From Bartonella sp. HY038 (GTDB lineage Bacteria; Pseudomonadota; Alphaproteobacteria; Rhizobiales; Rhizobiaceae): DNA of 64,000 nt. Shown here in pieces: positions 49,593-58,740 of this stretch (the first letter of the stretch is position 1; each line of letters begins with the position of its first letter). Made by a program: the position numbers and the translations under genes. A model generated the notes under the pieces. It ran no database searches and was not told where the DNA came from. It was given only the letters and a program-made list of their open reading frames with translations. The stretch is taken from positions 1,612,001 through 1,676,000 of the forward strand of contig NZ_CP059725.1 in the NCBI RefSeq assembly GCF_014117425.1, given 5' to 3'.

Positions 49593-50307
49593 GGGGCTGT
49601 ACCAGATAACTGAGAAAGTTTACTGGTATAAGTATGAGAAAGAGTCGCTTATCGAAAGCTAAACAAGATCGATTGATGGAGCATTTTGTAGCATGCACAA
49701 CTGCACGATGCGCAGCTGATTTAGTTGGCGTCAATTTCAAGACATCTGCCTATTATTATCAAAGACTTCGCGAGCTGATTGCCTATCAAACAGAGCAAGA
49801 AGCGAGTGAGGTTTTTGACGGTGAGATTGAGGTCGATGAGAGTTATTTTGGCGGTCACCGCAAGGGCAATCGTGGACGTGGAGCAGGTGGTAAATTTCCA
49901 GTATTTGGCCTTCTCAAGCGCGGTGGACGTGTATATACGAAGATTATTCCAGATGCATCAAGTGCCAGTTTATTGCCCATCATTAAACGCAAAGTTGTGC
50001 CCGATAGTATTGTCTATAGCGACTGTTGGCGTGGATATAATGCTTTGGATGTATCAGAGTTTAAACATTATCGCATCAACCATTCAAACTTGTTTGCAGA
50101 CAAGGGAAATCACATCAACGGCATTGAGAATTTTTGGAACCAAGCCAAGCGCCATATGCGCAAATTTAATGGTATACCAAAACAGAATTTTGGACTATTT
50201 TTAAAGGAGTGTGAGTGGCGTTTCAATAACCCATCGGCCCAATCGCAATTAAGACAAATTAAACAATGGGTTAAGCAATTTATGGGTTAATTAAATGGTA
50301 CAGCCCC
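49593..50307 (+). mobile_element. IS1595-family insertion sequence (IS1016-like), complete
   Basis: A 715-bp element bounded by 12-bp perfect inverted repeats (GGGGCTGTACCA at the left end, its complement at the right end, with further partial match) and flanked by the 8-bp direct repeat AAACATTT. It holds one intact transposase gene. Size and gene length match the IS1016 group. Intact ends, matching target copies and an open transposase show a recent insertion. It lies inside the C-terminal coding part of the gene described at 48698-50376. Confidence 0.92.
49634..50290 (+). CDS. IS1595-family transposase
   Basis: A 218-residue DDE-type transposase. A short Cys-containing helical N-terminus is followed by the catalytic domain: E-V-D-E-S-Y-F-G-G-H-R-K-G (first Asp), V-Y-S-D-C-W-R-G-Y-N-A-L (second Asp) and H-I-N-G-I-E-N-F-W-N-Q-A-K (third position), ending in the E-W-R-F-N-N-P motif of IS1595/ISXO2-like transposases. 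The gene is uninterrupted and lies wholly inside the IS ends. Confidence 0.93.
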   Translation: MRKSRLSKAKQDRLMEHFVACTTARCAADLVGVNFKTSAYYYQRLRELIAYQTEQEASEVFDGEIEVDESYFGGHRKGNRGRGAGGKFPVFGLLKRGGRVYTKIIPDASSASLLPIIKRKVVPDSIVYSDCWRGYNALDVSEFKHYRINHSNLFADKGNHINGIENFWNQAKRHMRKFNGIPKQNFGLFLKECEWRFNNPSAQSQLRQIKQWVKQFMG

Positions 50308-50315
50308 AAACATTT
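50308..50315. repeat. Right target-site duplication of the IS
   Basis: AAACATTT directly after the right inverted repeat; identical to 49585-49592. Confidence 0.9.
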
Positions 50316-50393
50316 TTATCAAACTGGCTATATTAATAAAAATGACTGGATTAAACCCATAGTTTATGAAGACTAATAATGCACTCCAATTAC

Positions 50394-53300
50394 TTATAAG
50401 TCACGTAGTGTTTCAGCTGTACGCAAATCAACCGATACCAATTGCGATACACCCTGCTCTCCCATTGTCACACCGAAAAGTCGATCCATACGCGCCATGG
50501 TGATTGGATTATGGGTAATGATAACAAAACGTGTATCGGTTAATTTGGTCATTTCATCCATTAGGTTGCAGTAACGCTCGACATTATGGTCGTCTAATGG
50601 CGCATCAATTTCATCAAGCACGCAAATTGGCGCAGGATTGGTTAAAAACACTGCAAAAATTAGTGCCATTGCCGTCAATGCCTGTTCACCGCCAGATAAA
50701 AGCGTCATGGTTTGCGGCTTTTTACCAGGGGGACGCGCTAAAATCTCAAGCCCTGCATCCAATGGATCGTCAGACTCAATCAATTGCAATTCCGCTGTAC
50801 CTCCGCCAAACAAATGGGTAAATAATCTTTGAAACTCGCTATTTACTTTAGTGAAAGCTGCAAGCAGGCGTTCTCTCCCCTCACGGTTTAGAGCATGAAT
50901 GGCTTGGCGTAGTTTTTTAACTGCTTCAATCACGTCATCGCGTTCGACCGTCATTGAAGCATAGCGTTCTTGCAATTCGCTACTTTCTTCTTCTGCCCGT
51001 AGATTAACTGCACCTAAGCGCTCGCGCTCAATACGGGCACGATCAAGATCACGCTCCAAATCAGCAATATCTGGCATTGTATCAGACGGGTTAAAACCAG
51101 CCATTTTTAGCGTTTCAATGGGCTCAACATTAAGCGTTTCCAAAATACGTGCTTCAATATCTTTACGCCGGTCAATCGCGGCATTAAAACGCTCTTCATT
51201 ACGGGCGCGTACCTCACGCGCATGAGAAAGGGCTTGAATGGCATTGGTTGCCTGAAGATCCAATCGATTTTGAGTATTTTCAGCAAGTGCCAACGCATCA
51301 CTAACCGACTTTACCTCATCTTCCGCTTTAGCAATAAGTTGGAATAATCTATCACGCCGTTCGTCAAAATCATCTGGTGCACTGGCAAGATCCTCCATTT
51401 CCATCATGGCTTCACTTACCCGCTCTTGCAAATCTGCAAATTGCTGATTACTAGCGCTTAAACGCGCTTGCCAAGTTTTACGCTCTGGCGCAATAGCCTC
51501 CAAGCGCCGTTGTCTTTGTAAATTATCCCTTTGCCAAGTTTCAAGGCTAGAACGCAACTGAGCAAGCATTGCCCGCTCGCTTTGCAACAGCGCATGAAGT
51601 GCGGCAATTTTAGCATCCAATTCATCAAGTGGTGCTAATTCTTCCAGCTTAATTGCCGTCTCTTCATTTAAAACAGCGTTTTCTTCAAGTTCGAGTTCAA
51701 GGCGCTGATAATTTTCTTGTAAATGGTTTAAACTGCTCAGGCGCGCATTAAGACTAATTTCAAGTTCCTTTAGCGCTGTCTGCTTTTGGCTATGGCTATC
51801 ACGCATTTGGCGCAAAGCTGCACGGCATTCTTTTTCTTGACTTAATAATTCTTCCAATTGCTGATAAGCAATTGCTTCATCGCTTTTTGCACGCTCTCCT
51901 TGCTGATGGCTCTTTAAAATAAACTCCTGTACTTCAGCAAGCCGATTTTTTTGTGCCAAACGTTGCGCACTAGCCGTTGGTGCATCTGCCTTAGCAACCA
52001 AACCATCCCAGCGCCAACATGCTCCTTCACGGCTTACTAAAACTTGGCCTAATTGCAAATCTCTTTGCAAGCCATCGCCCTCATCTGCTTTCACCAAGCC
52101 GATTTGCTTTAAGCGGCGCATCATATTATCTGGTGCTTTAATATAATCTGCAAGGGGTTCACAGCCAATTGGCAATTGTGGATCTGCACCACTAAACTTT
52201 AAATCGCGCCAAAATAGCAAAGCATCTTCATCAAGGGCGGCTTGCAAATCATCACCAAGTGCTGCGCCCAATGCTGCTTCATAGCCTTTTTCAACGCTTA
52301 AATGCTCAACAACAGTATCGCCGACATTTAATGAAGATGCGGCTATAATTTGTTCAAGCGTTCGTGCTTCTGCTTCAAACCCGCTTAATTGCCGCTTTAA
52401 TTCATCATGAGTTTTGCGGCACTGATCATAATTATTTCTCTTTACCCCTATTTCATCTTCAATTTGCGGCAACTGCTTTTCAAGGCTATTTAATTGCTCA
52501 ACTATTGCTTCTAACGCCTCGTTTAACTCATCAGCTTGCTGTTGACTTTCAGTCTCTTTTTCCAAAGCCGCAATCGAACTTGCCAATGCTTGCAAGTCTT
52601 GGTTTAATTTATCACGACGACGACCAAGATCAGATAATAGACGTTGCAATTGCTGCTCGCCTGCATTTAACTCGGCACGTTCCGTATTAAGCTTGGCAAG
52701 ATCCGCCTCTTTGTTTTGGGTAACTGATTGTAAATCTTCATATTGGATGCGCAGTTCTTCTTCCTCTGCACCGCCATCACTTTGAATATCTTTTAGCTTT
52801 TGCTCTTCATTATCAAGGCGGTTGATAAACTGCTTATATTCAGCAATTAACCCTTCTTCGCGTATAACATCGCGTTGTAATTGCTCTATACGCCGCATTA
52901 ACTCCGATTGTCGATGGAGGCTTCTTGATTTTTCATCTTCCAGTGCTTGCACTTCCAAAGTAATGCGTTGGTGCCCTGCCCTCGCCTTGGCCATATTATC
53001 ACGCAATGGCGCTAGAAGAGTTTTATTTTCCGCCTGCTCGCGTGCAAAGCGCATTTGCGCTTCCGCTTCTGAGCCAACTTTCAAAGTGGCTTTAGTTAAA
53101 GCCGCTTCCATTTCAGCTTCTTGGCTTTTGGCTTGCGACCAGCGCAAATAGAATAGGCCGGCTTCTAACTGCCTTATCTCAGCCGACAAAGTTTTAAAAC
53201 GATTGGCTTGCCGCGCTTGACGCTTTAGGCTTTCAATGCGGCTGCTTACATCCGCAACCACATCATCAAGCCGCTCAAGATTGGTTTCTGCGGCACGCAG

Positions 53301-53849
53301 ACGCAATTCAGCCTCATGGCGGCGGCTATGAAGCCCAGAAATGCCAGCAGCCTCTTCCAACAAAGCACGACGTGCTTGTGGCTTTGCTTGGATAAGCTCG
53401 CCAACGCGCCCTTGTCCCACCATGGACGGTGAACGCGCACCGGTAGATTGGTCCGCAAATAGCAATTGCACATCTTTAGCACGCACTTCTTTGCCATTAA
53501 CCCGATAGGTAGAGCCTGCACCGCGTTCAATACGGCGCGAAACCTGCAACTCATCGGCATCATTAAAACCGCTTGGTGCGCTATGATCGCGATTATCAAG
53601 ATATAACGTGACTTCAGCAAAATTTCTTGGTGGGCGTGTGTTATTACCAGAAAAAATAACATCATCCATGCCTGAGGCACGCATGTTCTTATAGGAATTT
53701 TCACCCATAACCCAGCGCAGCGCCTCGACAAGATTAGATTTGCCACAGCCATTCGGGCCAACGACACCTGTTAGCCCGCCCTCGATGAAAAACTCCATCG
53801 GTTCGACAAATGATTTAAATCCAACCAGTCGCAGCTTGCTAAACTGCAT
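50394..53849 (-). CDS. smc: Chromosome segregation protein SMC
   Basis: A 1151-residue condensin ATPase. Walker A G-P-N-G-C-G-K-S-N is near residue 33. Two long coiled coils (about 170-490 and 650-1000) flank the hinge domain (about 500-650, V-G-D-T-V-V-E-H-L ... A-L-G-A-A-L-G-D-D-L). The C-terminal head has the signature L-S-G-G-E-Q-A-L-T-A and Walker B V-L-D-E-I-D-A-P-L-D-D. ATG at 53849 (M-Q-F-S-K-L-R-L) is chosen over GTG 53858. It is convergent with the broken gene and its IS, whose old stop is 18 bp away. Confidence 0.95.
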   Translation of the reverse strand: MQFSKLRLVGFKSFVEPMEFFIEGGLTGVVGPNGCGKSNLVEALRWVMGENSYKNMRASGMDDVIFSGNNTRPPRNFAEVTLYLDNRDHSAPSGFNDADELQVSRRIERGAGSTYRVNGKEVRAKDVQLLFADQSTGARSPSMVGQGRVGELIQAKPQARRALLEEAAGISGLHSRRHEAELRLRAAETNLERLDDVVADVSSRIESLKRQARQANRFKTLSAEIRQLEAGLFYLRWSQAKSQEAEMEAALTKATLKVGSEAEAQMRFAREQAENKTLLAPLRDNMAKARAGHQRITLEVQALEDEKSRSLHRQSELMRRIEQLQRDVIREEGLIAEYKQFINRLDNEEQKLKDIQSDGGAEEEELRIQYEDLQSVTQNKEADLAKLNTERAELNAGEQQLQRLLSDLGRRRDKLNQDLQALASSIAALEKETESQQQADELNEALEAIVEQLNSLEKQLPQIEDEIGVKRNNYDQCRKTHDELKRQLSGFEAEARTLEQIIAASSLNVGDTVVEHLSVEKGYEAALGAALGDDLQAALDEDALLFWRDLKFSGADPQLPIGCEPLADYIKAPDNMMRRLKQIGLVKADEGDGLQRDLQLGQVLVSREGACWRWDGLVAKADAPTASAQRLAQKNRLAEVQEFILKSHQQGERAKSDEAIAYQQLEELLSQEKECRAALRQMRDSHSQKQTALKELEISLNARLSSLNHLQENYQRLELELEENAVLNEETAIKLEELAPLDELDAKIAALHALLQSERAMLAQLRSSLETWQRDNLQRQRRLEAIAPERKTWQARLSASNQQFADLQERVSEAMMEMEDLASAPDDFDERRDRLFQLIAKAEDEVKSVSDALALAENTQNRLDLQATNAIQALSHAREVRARNEERFNAAIDRRKDIEARILETLNVEPIETLKMAGFNPSDTMPDIADLERDLDRARIERERLGAVNLRAEEESSELQERYASMTVERDDVIEAVKKLRQAIHALNREGRERLLAAFTKVNSEFQRLFTHLFGGGTAELQLIESDDPLDAGLEILARPPGKKPQTMTLLSGGEQALTAMALIFAVFLTNPAPICVLDEIDAPLDDHNVERYCNLMDEMTKLTDTRFVIITHNPITMARMDRLFGVTMGEQGVSQLVSVDLRTAETLRDL

Positions 53850-53993
53850 ATAGCGCACCCACCATGCTTATCCTGCTTACGTATTTCTTGTTTGTTTATT
53901 TTTATAGCTGCTACACTATTTAGTAGTAAAATGTAACTTAAATAGTGTGGGTTATTGGCTGTTAACCGTTAAACAAGCAGCTATAAACAAAAA

Positions 53994-54854
53994 TTACACA
54001 ACAAATTCTAAAATTGCACCATTGGCATATTGTGGATCTATATATATTGTTTGATATGGCGTTTCATGCCAAACAATATTTTGCGCTTCCAATAGCTGCT
54101 TTACCTTGCCAAGATTATCAACCACAACAGCAAAACCTGCATAGGCCTGTTGCGGTAAATCATCAAAATTAATATGGCCAAAAATACGGCTTAGCACATG
54201 AGGGGGGAAGAAAACCAACTGCGCTGAATTTTCCCCTGTTGTAAGCTTAAACAGATCACCTTCTTGCACAATACTACTATTTGCAAATAATGAAGCATAA
54301 GCCTGTGCGGTATGATGGGGATCTTTAGATACAATATAAATTTTTCCTAGCGCCTTTGCGCCATTTTCATGCTGCATCAAATGAGGTTGCCAAACTGTAT
54401 TTTTAGTTTTTTGCTCACATAAAAAGAAAATACCATTGGGGACATGTTTTGGATCGACCGTTACGGTTTCAAAGGCAGCAATATCTTCCTCGCCATTCGC
54501 CATAACAACTGGTCTTGAAAAACTTTGTACATCGCCAACATCAATACCAAGCGCGATTAGAGCGTCATGGGCGCGTTGTGCATTGTCAATACGCCCAACA
54601 ACAGCGTGTAAACCTTCGCCTTGGCTGGAAAGCTTTCTGCTCTGCAAATCACTTAATGGTGTTTCACTCACCACACCTAGCAGCTCAAAATAATCATGGC
54701 TTAGCATAATTGTATAATTGGCAGTTCCCATATGGCTAGAGTGTAAACCACGCGGGCTTAATGTAAAGCCAAGTTTTTTGTAATCTTGCGCAGCCTTTTC
54801 GAGATCATTTACAAGAAGATAACAATGATCAATACCTTTAACCGGATGTGTCAT
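53994..54854 (-). CDS. VOC/glyoxalase-3-like protein
   Basis: A 286-residue protein of the vicinal-oxygen-chelate superfamily (Glyoxalase_3-like). G-I-D-H-C-Y-L-L-V-N-D-L-E-K-A near the N-terminus is the first beta-alpha unit with a metal-type His. Y-T-I-M-L-S-H-D-Y-F-E-L-L-G-V holds the matching Glu. A second, weaker repeat is in the C-terminal half (L-G-K-I-Y-I-V-S-K-D-P then A-I-L-E-F-V-V). ATG at 54854 is chosen; the frame extends 37 hydrophobic codons upstream without support. Substrate unknown. A terminator separates it from the DsbA-like gene upstream. Confidence 0.75.
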   Translation of the reverse strand: MTHPVKGIDHCYLLVNDLEKAAQDYKKLGFTLSPRGLHSSHMGTANYTIMLSHDYFELLGVVSETPLSDLQSRKLSSQGEGLHAVVGRIDNAQRAHDALIALGIDVGDVQSFSRPVVMANGEEDIAAFETVTVDPKHVPNGIFFLCEQKTKNTVWQPHLMQHENGAKALGKIYIVSKDPHHTAQAYASLFANSSIVQEGDLFKLTTGENSAQLVFFPPHVLSRIFGHINFDDLPQQAYAGFAVVVDNLGKVKQLLEAQNIVWHETPYQTIYIDPQYANGAILEFVV

Positions 54855-54920
54855 ACTCAAAAACCCTTTAAACAAGATTGTAATAGCTAACGCCATTATA
54901 TAGCGTATAGATATTTTTAG

Positions 54921-54962
54921 TAAAATAAAAATCCCGCCATAAGCAGTGTTATAGCGGGATTT
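54921..54962 (-). terminator. Terminator of the DsbA-like gene
   Basis: Arms AAATCCCGC / GCGGGATTT (54929-54962) plus an inner ATAA/TTAT stem; on the minus strand the hairpin runs into TTTATTTTA. It lies 46 bp after the stop. Confidence 0.85.
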
Positions 54963-55008
54963 CAAATAGTATGCAGAATTATGCTTCAGCTAGCTTATTA
55001 CGTCGATA

Positions 55009-55728
55009 TTATTGTGCTTCACCCTTTGGTGCGTCATTCACACCAAGTTCTTGAAGTTTGGAATCTAAAAGAGCTGACATTTTGTCAAAGCTCAAACTTC
55101 CTTCAATTGGATCACCATTGATAAAGAATGTAGGCGTTGCCTTGACACCAAATTCTTGATTTCCACGTTTTAAATTCGCCTGCAAACCATCAAGCACTTT
55201 CTGATCGCTTAAACAGGCTTTGAACTTTTCATCATCAATACCAGCAAGCTTAGCAAGCTGCTTAAGTGGTGTTTCAGCGTCTTTAACAAATGCCCATTCG
55301 GCTTGCTTTTCAAACAATAATTGAATGAATGGGAAATAACGATCTTCAGGCACGCAACGTGCTAACAAGAAACCTGCTGCAGCACGTTCGTCAAAAGCAA
55401 ATTCGCGAAAAACGATACGTGCTTTACCAGTATTGATATATTTTTCGCGAATTTGTGGCAAAGTATTTACAACAAAATCCGCGCAATGGCTGCAAGTCAA
55501 CGATGCATATTCAACGATAGTGATTGGCGCATTTTCATCACCCTCAACCATATCCTTCATCGCACCTGGCTTTAGCAATTCTTCAGCAGCGACATGGATT
55601 AATGGCTTTTGCGCAGGTTGCTGATCTGTTGCACTTTGTGCAAAAGCAAAACCACTTACACCACCTAAAAAGATAGCTGTTGCAGCAACAAGTGAAAGGA
55701 GATGTTTTTTTGTGTTAATAATGGCCAT
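55009..55728 (-). CDS. DsbA-family thiol:disulfide oxidoreductase
   Basis: A 239-residue periplasmic protein. The signal peptide ends near F-A-F-A-Q at residue 30. The thioredoxin fold (about 50-225) has the C79-S-H-C82 active site after V-E-Y-A-S-L-T and the cis-proline in K-A-T-P-T-F-F-I-N-G. C-x-x-C with Ser-His is typical of the alphaproteobacterial DsbA/BdbD-like group. ATG with AAAGGGA upstream. It and the DUF721 gene regularly lie upstream of smc in Rhizobiales, as here. Confidence 0.88.
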   Translation of the reverse strand: MAIINTKKHLLSLVAATAIFLGGVSGFAFAQSATDQQPAQKPLIHVAAEELLKPGAMKDMVEGDENAPITIVEYASLTCSHCADFVVNTLPQIREKYINTGKARIVFREFAFDERAAAGFLLARCVPEDRYFPFIQLLFEKQAEWAFVKDAETPLKQLAKLAGIDDEKFKACLSDQKVLDGLQANLKRGNQEFGVKATPTFFINGDPIEGSLSFDKMSALLDSKLQELGVNDAPKGEAQ

Positions 55729-55991
55729 ATGACTTCCCTTTAAATATATTCAAAGCTTGTACCGATAATAATCTAAGCCTTGTAAAACGCAATTTAACTT
55801 GCTTGCCTATAGCGTCAAGCACTAGTTGATAAACTAACTGTCAAATAGAACAGGACAATAGAAAGCCATCAACCTAATAAGTGTCCCTAACTATTACCCA
55901 CCTTAGCAGTTTTATTCATTGTGTCACATGCTATTTTATTAAAAAAAATTTAGCAAAAAGCGACTGAAGTACGGTTAAGCGCTTATTGTGA

Positions 55992-56498
55992 CTATTTTGC
56001 GTTAGCACCCTTTGATAATATGTGGCAGCCAAGCTCGGTGAGGCATTTACGCAATCGGTCCGAACCAATATCCGCCGTATTTTTTTCCACTTTCGCAATA
56101 CAAGCCTTGTCAATAATTTTAGGAGGAAGCTGTCTCTTTTTAAAAGACGAAACCGGCTTTTGTTCAATTTTCAAACGATCTATCGCATGAAAGCCAAAGA
56201 AAGCATTGACCTTTTGGATAATTTCCATGCTTTGGTGTTGAATGGACATTGCAGAAAAGCCTTCACAAGCTACCAATAGCGTTGCAGGCTCATAAGAATC
56301 ATATTGGGAAACACGCCGCCGCCAATTAATTTTTAATGGCAAGCAGTTATTTGCTATATCATCGCCAACAATTTGCGACCAGGCCTCAATCAGTTCTATA
56401 CCAATTCCTGCCCTTTTACGTAATAATGGGTCAATCAAAGGCGATGCAGTATCAGCAAGAGGTGTAAAACCAAACTTTTTATGTTTGTCAGGCTGCAC
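55992..56498 (-). CDS. DUF721 (DciA-like) protein
   Basis: A 168-residue basic protein. Residues 10-100 match DUF721: P-L-I-D-P-L-L-R-K-R-A-G then E-A-W-S-Q-I-V-G-D-D-I-A-N, and a T-L-L-V-A-C-E-G strand. DUF721 proteins include DciA, the ancestral loader of the DnaB helicase, so a replication role is possible. The C-terminal 70 residues are lysine-rich and variable. Start GTG at 56498 has AAGG at normal distance; GTG 56510 sits on the ribosome site. It precedes the DsbA-like gene and smc, as in many Rhizobiales. Confidence 0.72.
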   Translation of the reverse strand: MQPDKHKKFGFTPLADTASPLIDPLLRKRAGIGIELIEAWSQIVGDDIANNCLPLKINWRRRVSQYDSYEPATLLVACEGFSAMSIQHQSMEIIQKVNAFFGFHAIDRLKIEQKPVSSFKKRQLPPKIIDKACIAKVEKNTADIGSDRLRKCLTELGCHILSKGANAK

Positions 56499-56725
56499 TT
56501 TAAAAACCACCTTACTGCATTATAATAAATTAAAAACAAATGACATAACACGACTTACATCTGTTAAAGCCAATATTTCATATCATAAGTAAAAAAATAA
56601 GCATAGAATTTTAGTGCAAATGATATTTAAAATTACTCTTTATGGAGAGTAGCAATTGCCGGTTAACAAATGCTGTGCTTTTAAAAAAGCAAATAACATA
56701 AGCCAATGTAAAACAAAGAATTAAG

Positions 56726-56800
56726 TGGTACGCCCAAGGGGAATCGAACCCCTGTTTCCGCCGTGAAAGGGCGGCGTCCTAACCGCTAGACGATGGGCGC
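56726..56800 (-). tRNA. tRNA-Glu (UUC)
   Basis: A complete cloverleaf on the minus strand. The acceptor arm pairs GCGCCCA with TGGGCGT (the first pair is G-U), followed by discriminator A and encoded CCA. The anticodon stem CCGCC/GGCGG encloses loop CTTTCAC, giving anticodon TTC. The T arm has GGTTCGATTCC. The body follows the usual alphaproteobacterial tRNA-Glu sequence. Confidence 0.97.
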
Positions 56801-56974
56801 CCAAGCAGTGATTGCGCTTATAAACACAGATTTTAAAAACCGCAAGTCGTATTTTAGAAAAAATTCAATTTTTTTACAAAATGTGGATATCTTTTTTAAA
56901 TTTGCAAAAATTTTGTGCTAAAGCGCCAGATTTCAAGTCAGCATTTGCCATAAGCAGCATTTAAAATAACTTTA

Positions 56975-57793
56975 CTAGAAAATGCGCTCAGCTATTGCAA
57001 AATGCGATAGGGCAATAGCTGCTGCCGTTGCAACATTTAGGCTATCGAAATCAGCGGCCATTGGTATTCTTAACGTGTTAAATTGTTGCAATATTTGGTT
57101 AGGCAGCCCCTCGCCCTCGGTACCAAATAGCAAAGCAGTCCGCTTTGCCGGCTGACTATTTAATAATTTTTGATGAGATGATGGGCTAAAAGCAAAAACC
57201 TCAAAGCCAGCATTTTGCACCCGATCAATGATATTAAAAATATTACCGCTTTTAATATGTGGCACTTTAAGCGCAGCTCCAACCGACACTCGGATGGCCT
57301 TGCGATAAAGCGGATCACAACAAGTTTCATCTAAAACAACACCATCAGCTCCAAAGGCCGCGCTATTTCTAAAAATACCACCAATATTATCATGGTTAGA
57401 AATACCACATAAAAGCACCAGCAACGATTGTTCTGGTAAATTTTCCATAAATTCATCAAGTATTGCGGGGCGTTTTCGCTGTCCTATAGCTAAAATACCG
57501 CGATGAAGGTGAAAGCCTGCAATTGCATCAATAACATCTTGGCTTGCCACATAAATTGGACATTGAACTGTGTTGCTTTCTAATAAAGATATAAGCCCGT
57601 TTAAACGATTCTGCGCAATAAGAATTGATTGTGCCTCAAAAATCGGTGAGTTTAATAAAACATTTAAGACAACACGCCCCTCAGCAATAAAAAGATCATT
57701 GCGACCAACAAGATCCCTTTCTTTGATATTTGTATAGGAGGCGATACGAGCATCACTAGAGCTTTCGATTGCGATATAATTTATTTGCGTCAT
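56975..57793 (-). CDS. TrmH/SpoU-family RNA 2'-O-methyltransferase
   Basis: A 272-residue SPOUT methyltransferase. An N-terminal substrate-binding domain (about 20-120, with L-F-I-A-E-G-R-V-V-L) precedes the knotted catalytic domain: motif 1 N-H-D-N-I-G-G-I-F-R-N-S-A-A-F-G (Asn and Arg of the active site), motif 2 L-L-F-G-T-E-G-E-G-L-P, motif 3 I-P-M-A-A-D-F-D-S-L-N-V-A-T-A. It methylates a ribose in tRNA or rRNA; the site is not known. It lies 174 bp upstream of tRNA-Glu on the same strand. Confidence 0.88.
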   Translation of the reverse strand: MTQINYIAIESSSDARIASYTNIKERDLVGRNDLFIAEGRVVLNVLLNSPIFEAQSILIAQNRLNGLISLLESNTVQCPIYVASQDVIDAIAGFHLHRGILAIGQRKRPAILDEFMENLPEQSLLVLLCGISNHDNIGGIFRNSAAFGADGVVLDETCCDPLYRKAIRVSVGAALKVPHIKSGNIFNIIDRVQNAGFEVFAFSPSSHQKLLNSQPAKRTALLFGTEGEGLPNQILQQFNTLRIPMAADFDSLNVATAAAIALSHFAIAERIF

Positions 57794-58535
57794 ATTTAAA
57801 TCTTTTATTTTGCGAATTAAAAGCTAAGAAAGTAACGATATCTTTACGGCAGATCTATCACCTTTTTGCGGCAAATTGCGAGTCCTTGGAAATAGGAAGC
57901 ACTACGTAAAACATCAATGCTAACAAAAATAAACCATATATGAGCTATAGATAAAATTGCATTTATTTAATATTTAACATATTTTTGTGTTGTGGGAATC
58001 CAGCTTCTTCCAAAACAGGCTATTTACTTTTGGTATAGCAATATTATGAATTTTGCACCAAATAACTTTTGTGCAATTGAAAAGCATTTAATTATGCTCT
58101 TAGTGAAAATACGTCGATAAACACGACCTACATCCTTACCGCTCTTATCGTTAAGACCGCATTGAAATATTATAGAGGTGGATAGTAAAAGCGAAAAATC
58201 CTTATTTATCTATATTATCGCAAGATATTTGGTATAATTTTTTGCTCTTCAAATTTATATAAGACGAAGCTTAATCTATATGCGCGTCACTCTGTATATA
58301 CCCAATAGATAACTATTTTGAATTGCGGCAAAATCACGATCAAAAAGTGATTTTGGTATTTGCATATTGCCTCCTCCTATAACAAAATCTAGAAATTTTT
58401 GGGTTAATTATATTTAGATAAAAACTAAACCCAACTTGTATATTAAACAAACATGTAGCATCACCATGCAGAGGTAAAAGCCAAAAATTTAAATCTGCCG
58501 CTATTATGCTTTCTACCAAAATAAATTTTGCGCAT
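57794..58535. other. Gene-free AT-rich region
   Basis: About 740 bp between the RNA methyltransferase gene and the small RNA. No supported gene or strong structure. A minus-strand frame at 58340-58675 runs through the small RNA and is judged false. Confidence 0.4.
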
Positions 58536-58690
58536 AAAAAAACACCTGCTGCGGGAGGAGGTGCAGCAGGTGTTTGAATTGAAAACCGACTGGGAGGAGG
58601 AGGAGATGTCGGTCTTCCAAAATTTTCAGGGCTTGGGAGGAGGAGATAAGCCCTGAAAAAACTCTCAAACATCAATTTAATGTTTGTATT
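58536..58690 (-). ncRNA. Cuckoo/CcsR-type small RNA with three anti-Shine-Dalgarno hairpins
   Basis: Read on the minus strand, three perfect stems each present a CCTCCTCCC loop: TTTTCAGGGCTT / AAGCCCTGAAAA (58623-58659), ACCGAC / GTCGGT (58585-58613) and CACCTGCTGC / GCAGCAGGTG (58543-58572). The last is followed by seven U and is the terminator. A fourth stem CAAACAT / ATGTTTG (58666-58686) lies upstream. CCUCCUCCC loops define the cuckoo RNA class (CcsR in Rhodobacter, probably alpha-r14 in rhizobia), thought to bind mRNA ribosome sites or to titrate proteins. It starts about 55 bp after the DUF1127 gene, the same linkage as CcaF1-CcsR. The 5' end is not fixed; it may be processed from the DUF1127 mRNA. 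Confidence 0.88.
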
Positions 58691-58740
58691 GCATTTAACA
58701 AGCTCTCAACTCATAAGCGAGCGCTTTAATTAAACTTTAA

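Larger units (their letters stand above)
48698..50376 (+). pseudogene. COG2958/HrgA-like HARE-HTH plus PD-(D/E)XK-like gene, broken by frameshift and IS insertion
   Basis: Three pieces form one gene. ATG 48698 (AAGGGG upstream) opens a HARE-HTH-like domain (F-T-A-R-E-I-A-Q-W-I-Y-D-T-Y-P) that stops at 48853. The next frame continues the protein after a seven-A run (48822-48828); one more A restores the frame. It runs on with W-L-H-P-D-L-V ... L-W-S-F-E-V-K, a P-D...E-x-K pattern of restriction-type nucleases, until an IS1595-family element enters at V-K-H. After the second target copy, the frame continues F-Y-Q-T-G-Y-I-N-K-N-D-W to TAA at 50376. Without the IS and one target copy and with one A added, the gene is 957 nt, coding 318 residues. 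The family is only partly characterised and restriction-linked. Confidence 0.8.

Noticed and set aside
48808..49662. 284-codon frame as an independent gene
   Set aside because: It has no ribosome site, begins inside the shifted region, and its last residues are read from the insertion sequence; it is the middle of one broken gene.
58340..58675. Minus-strand frame of 111 codons with a Pro/Ser-rich segment
   Set aside because: It runs straight through the three small-RNA hairpins; the Pro-rich part is just the CCTCCTCCC loops read as codons, and there is no ribosome site.
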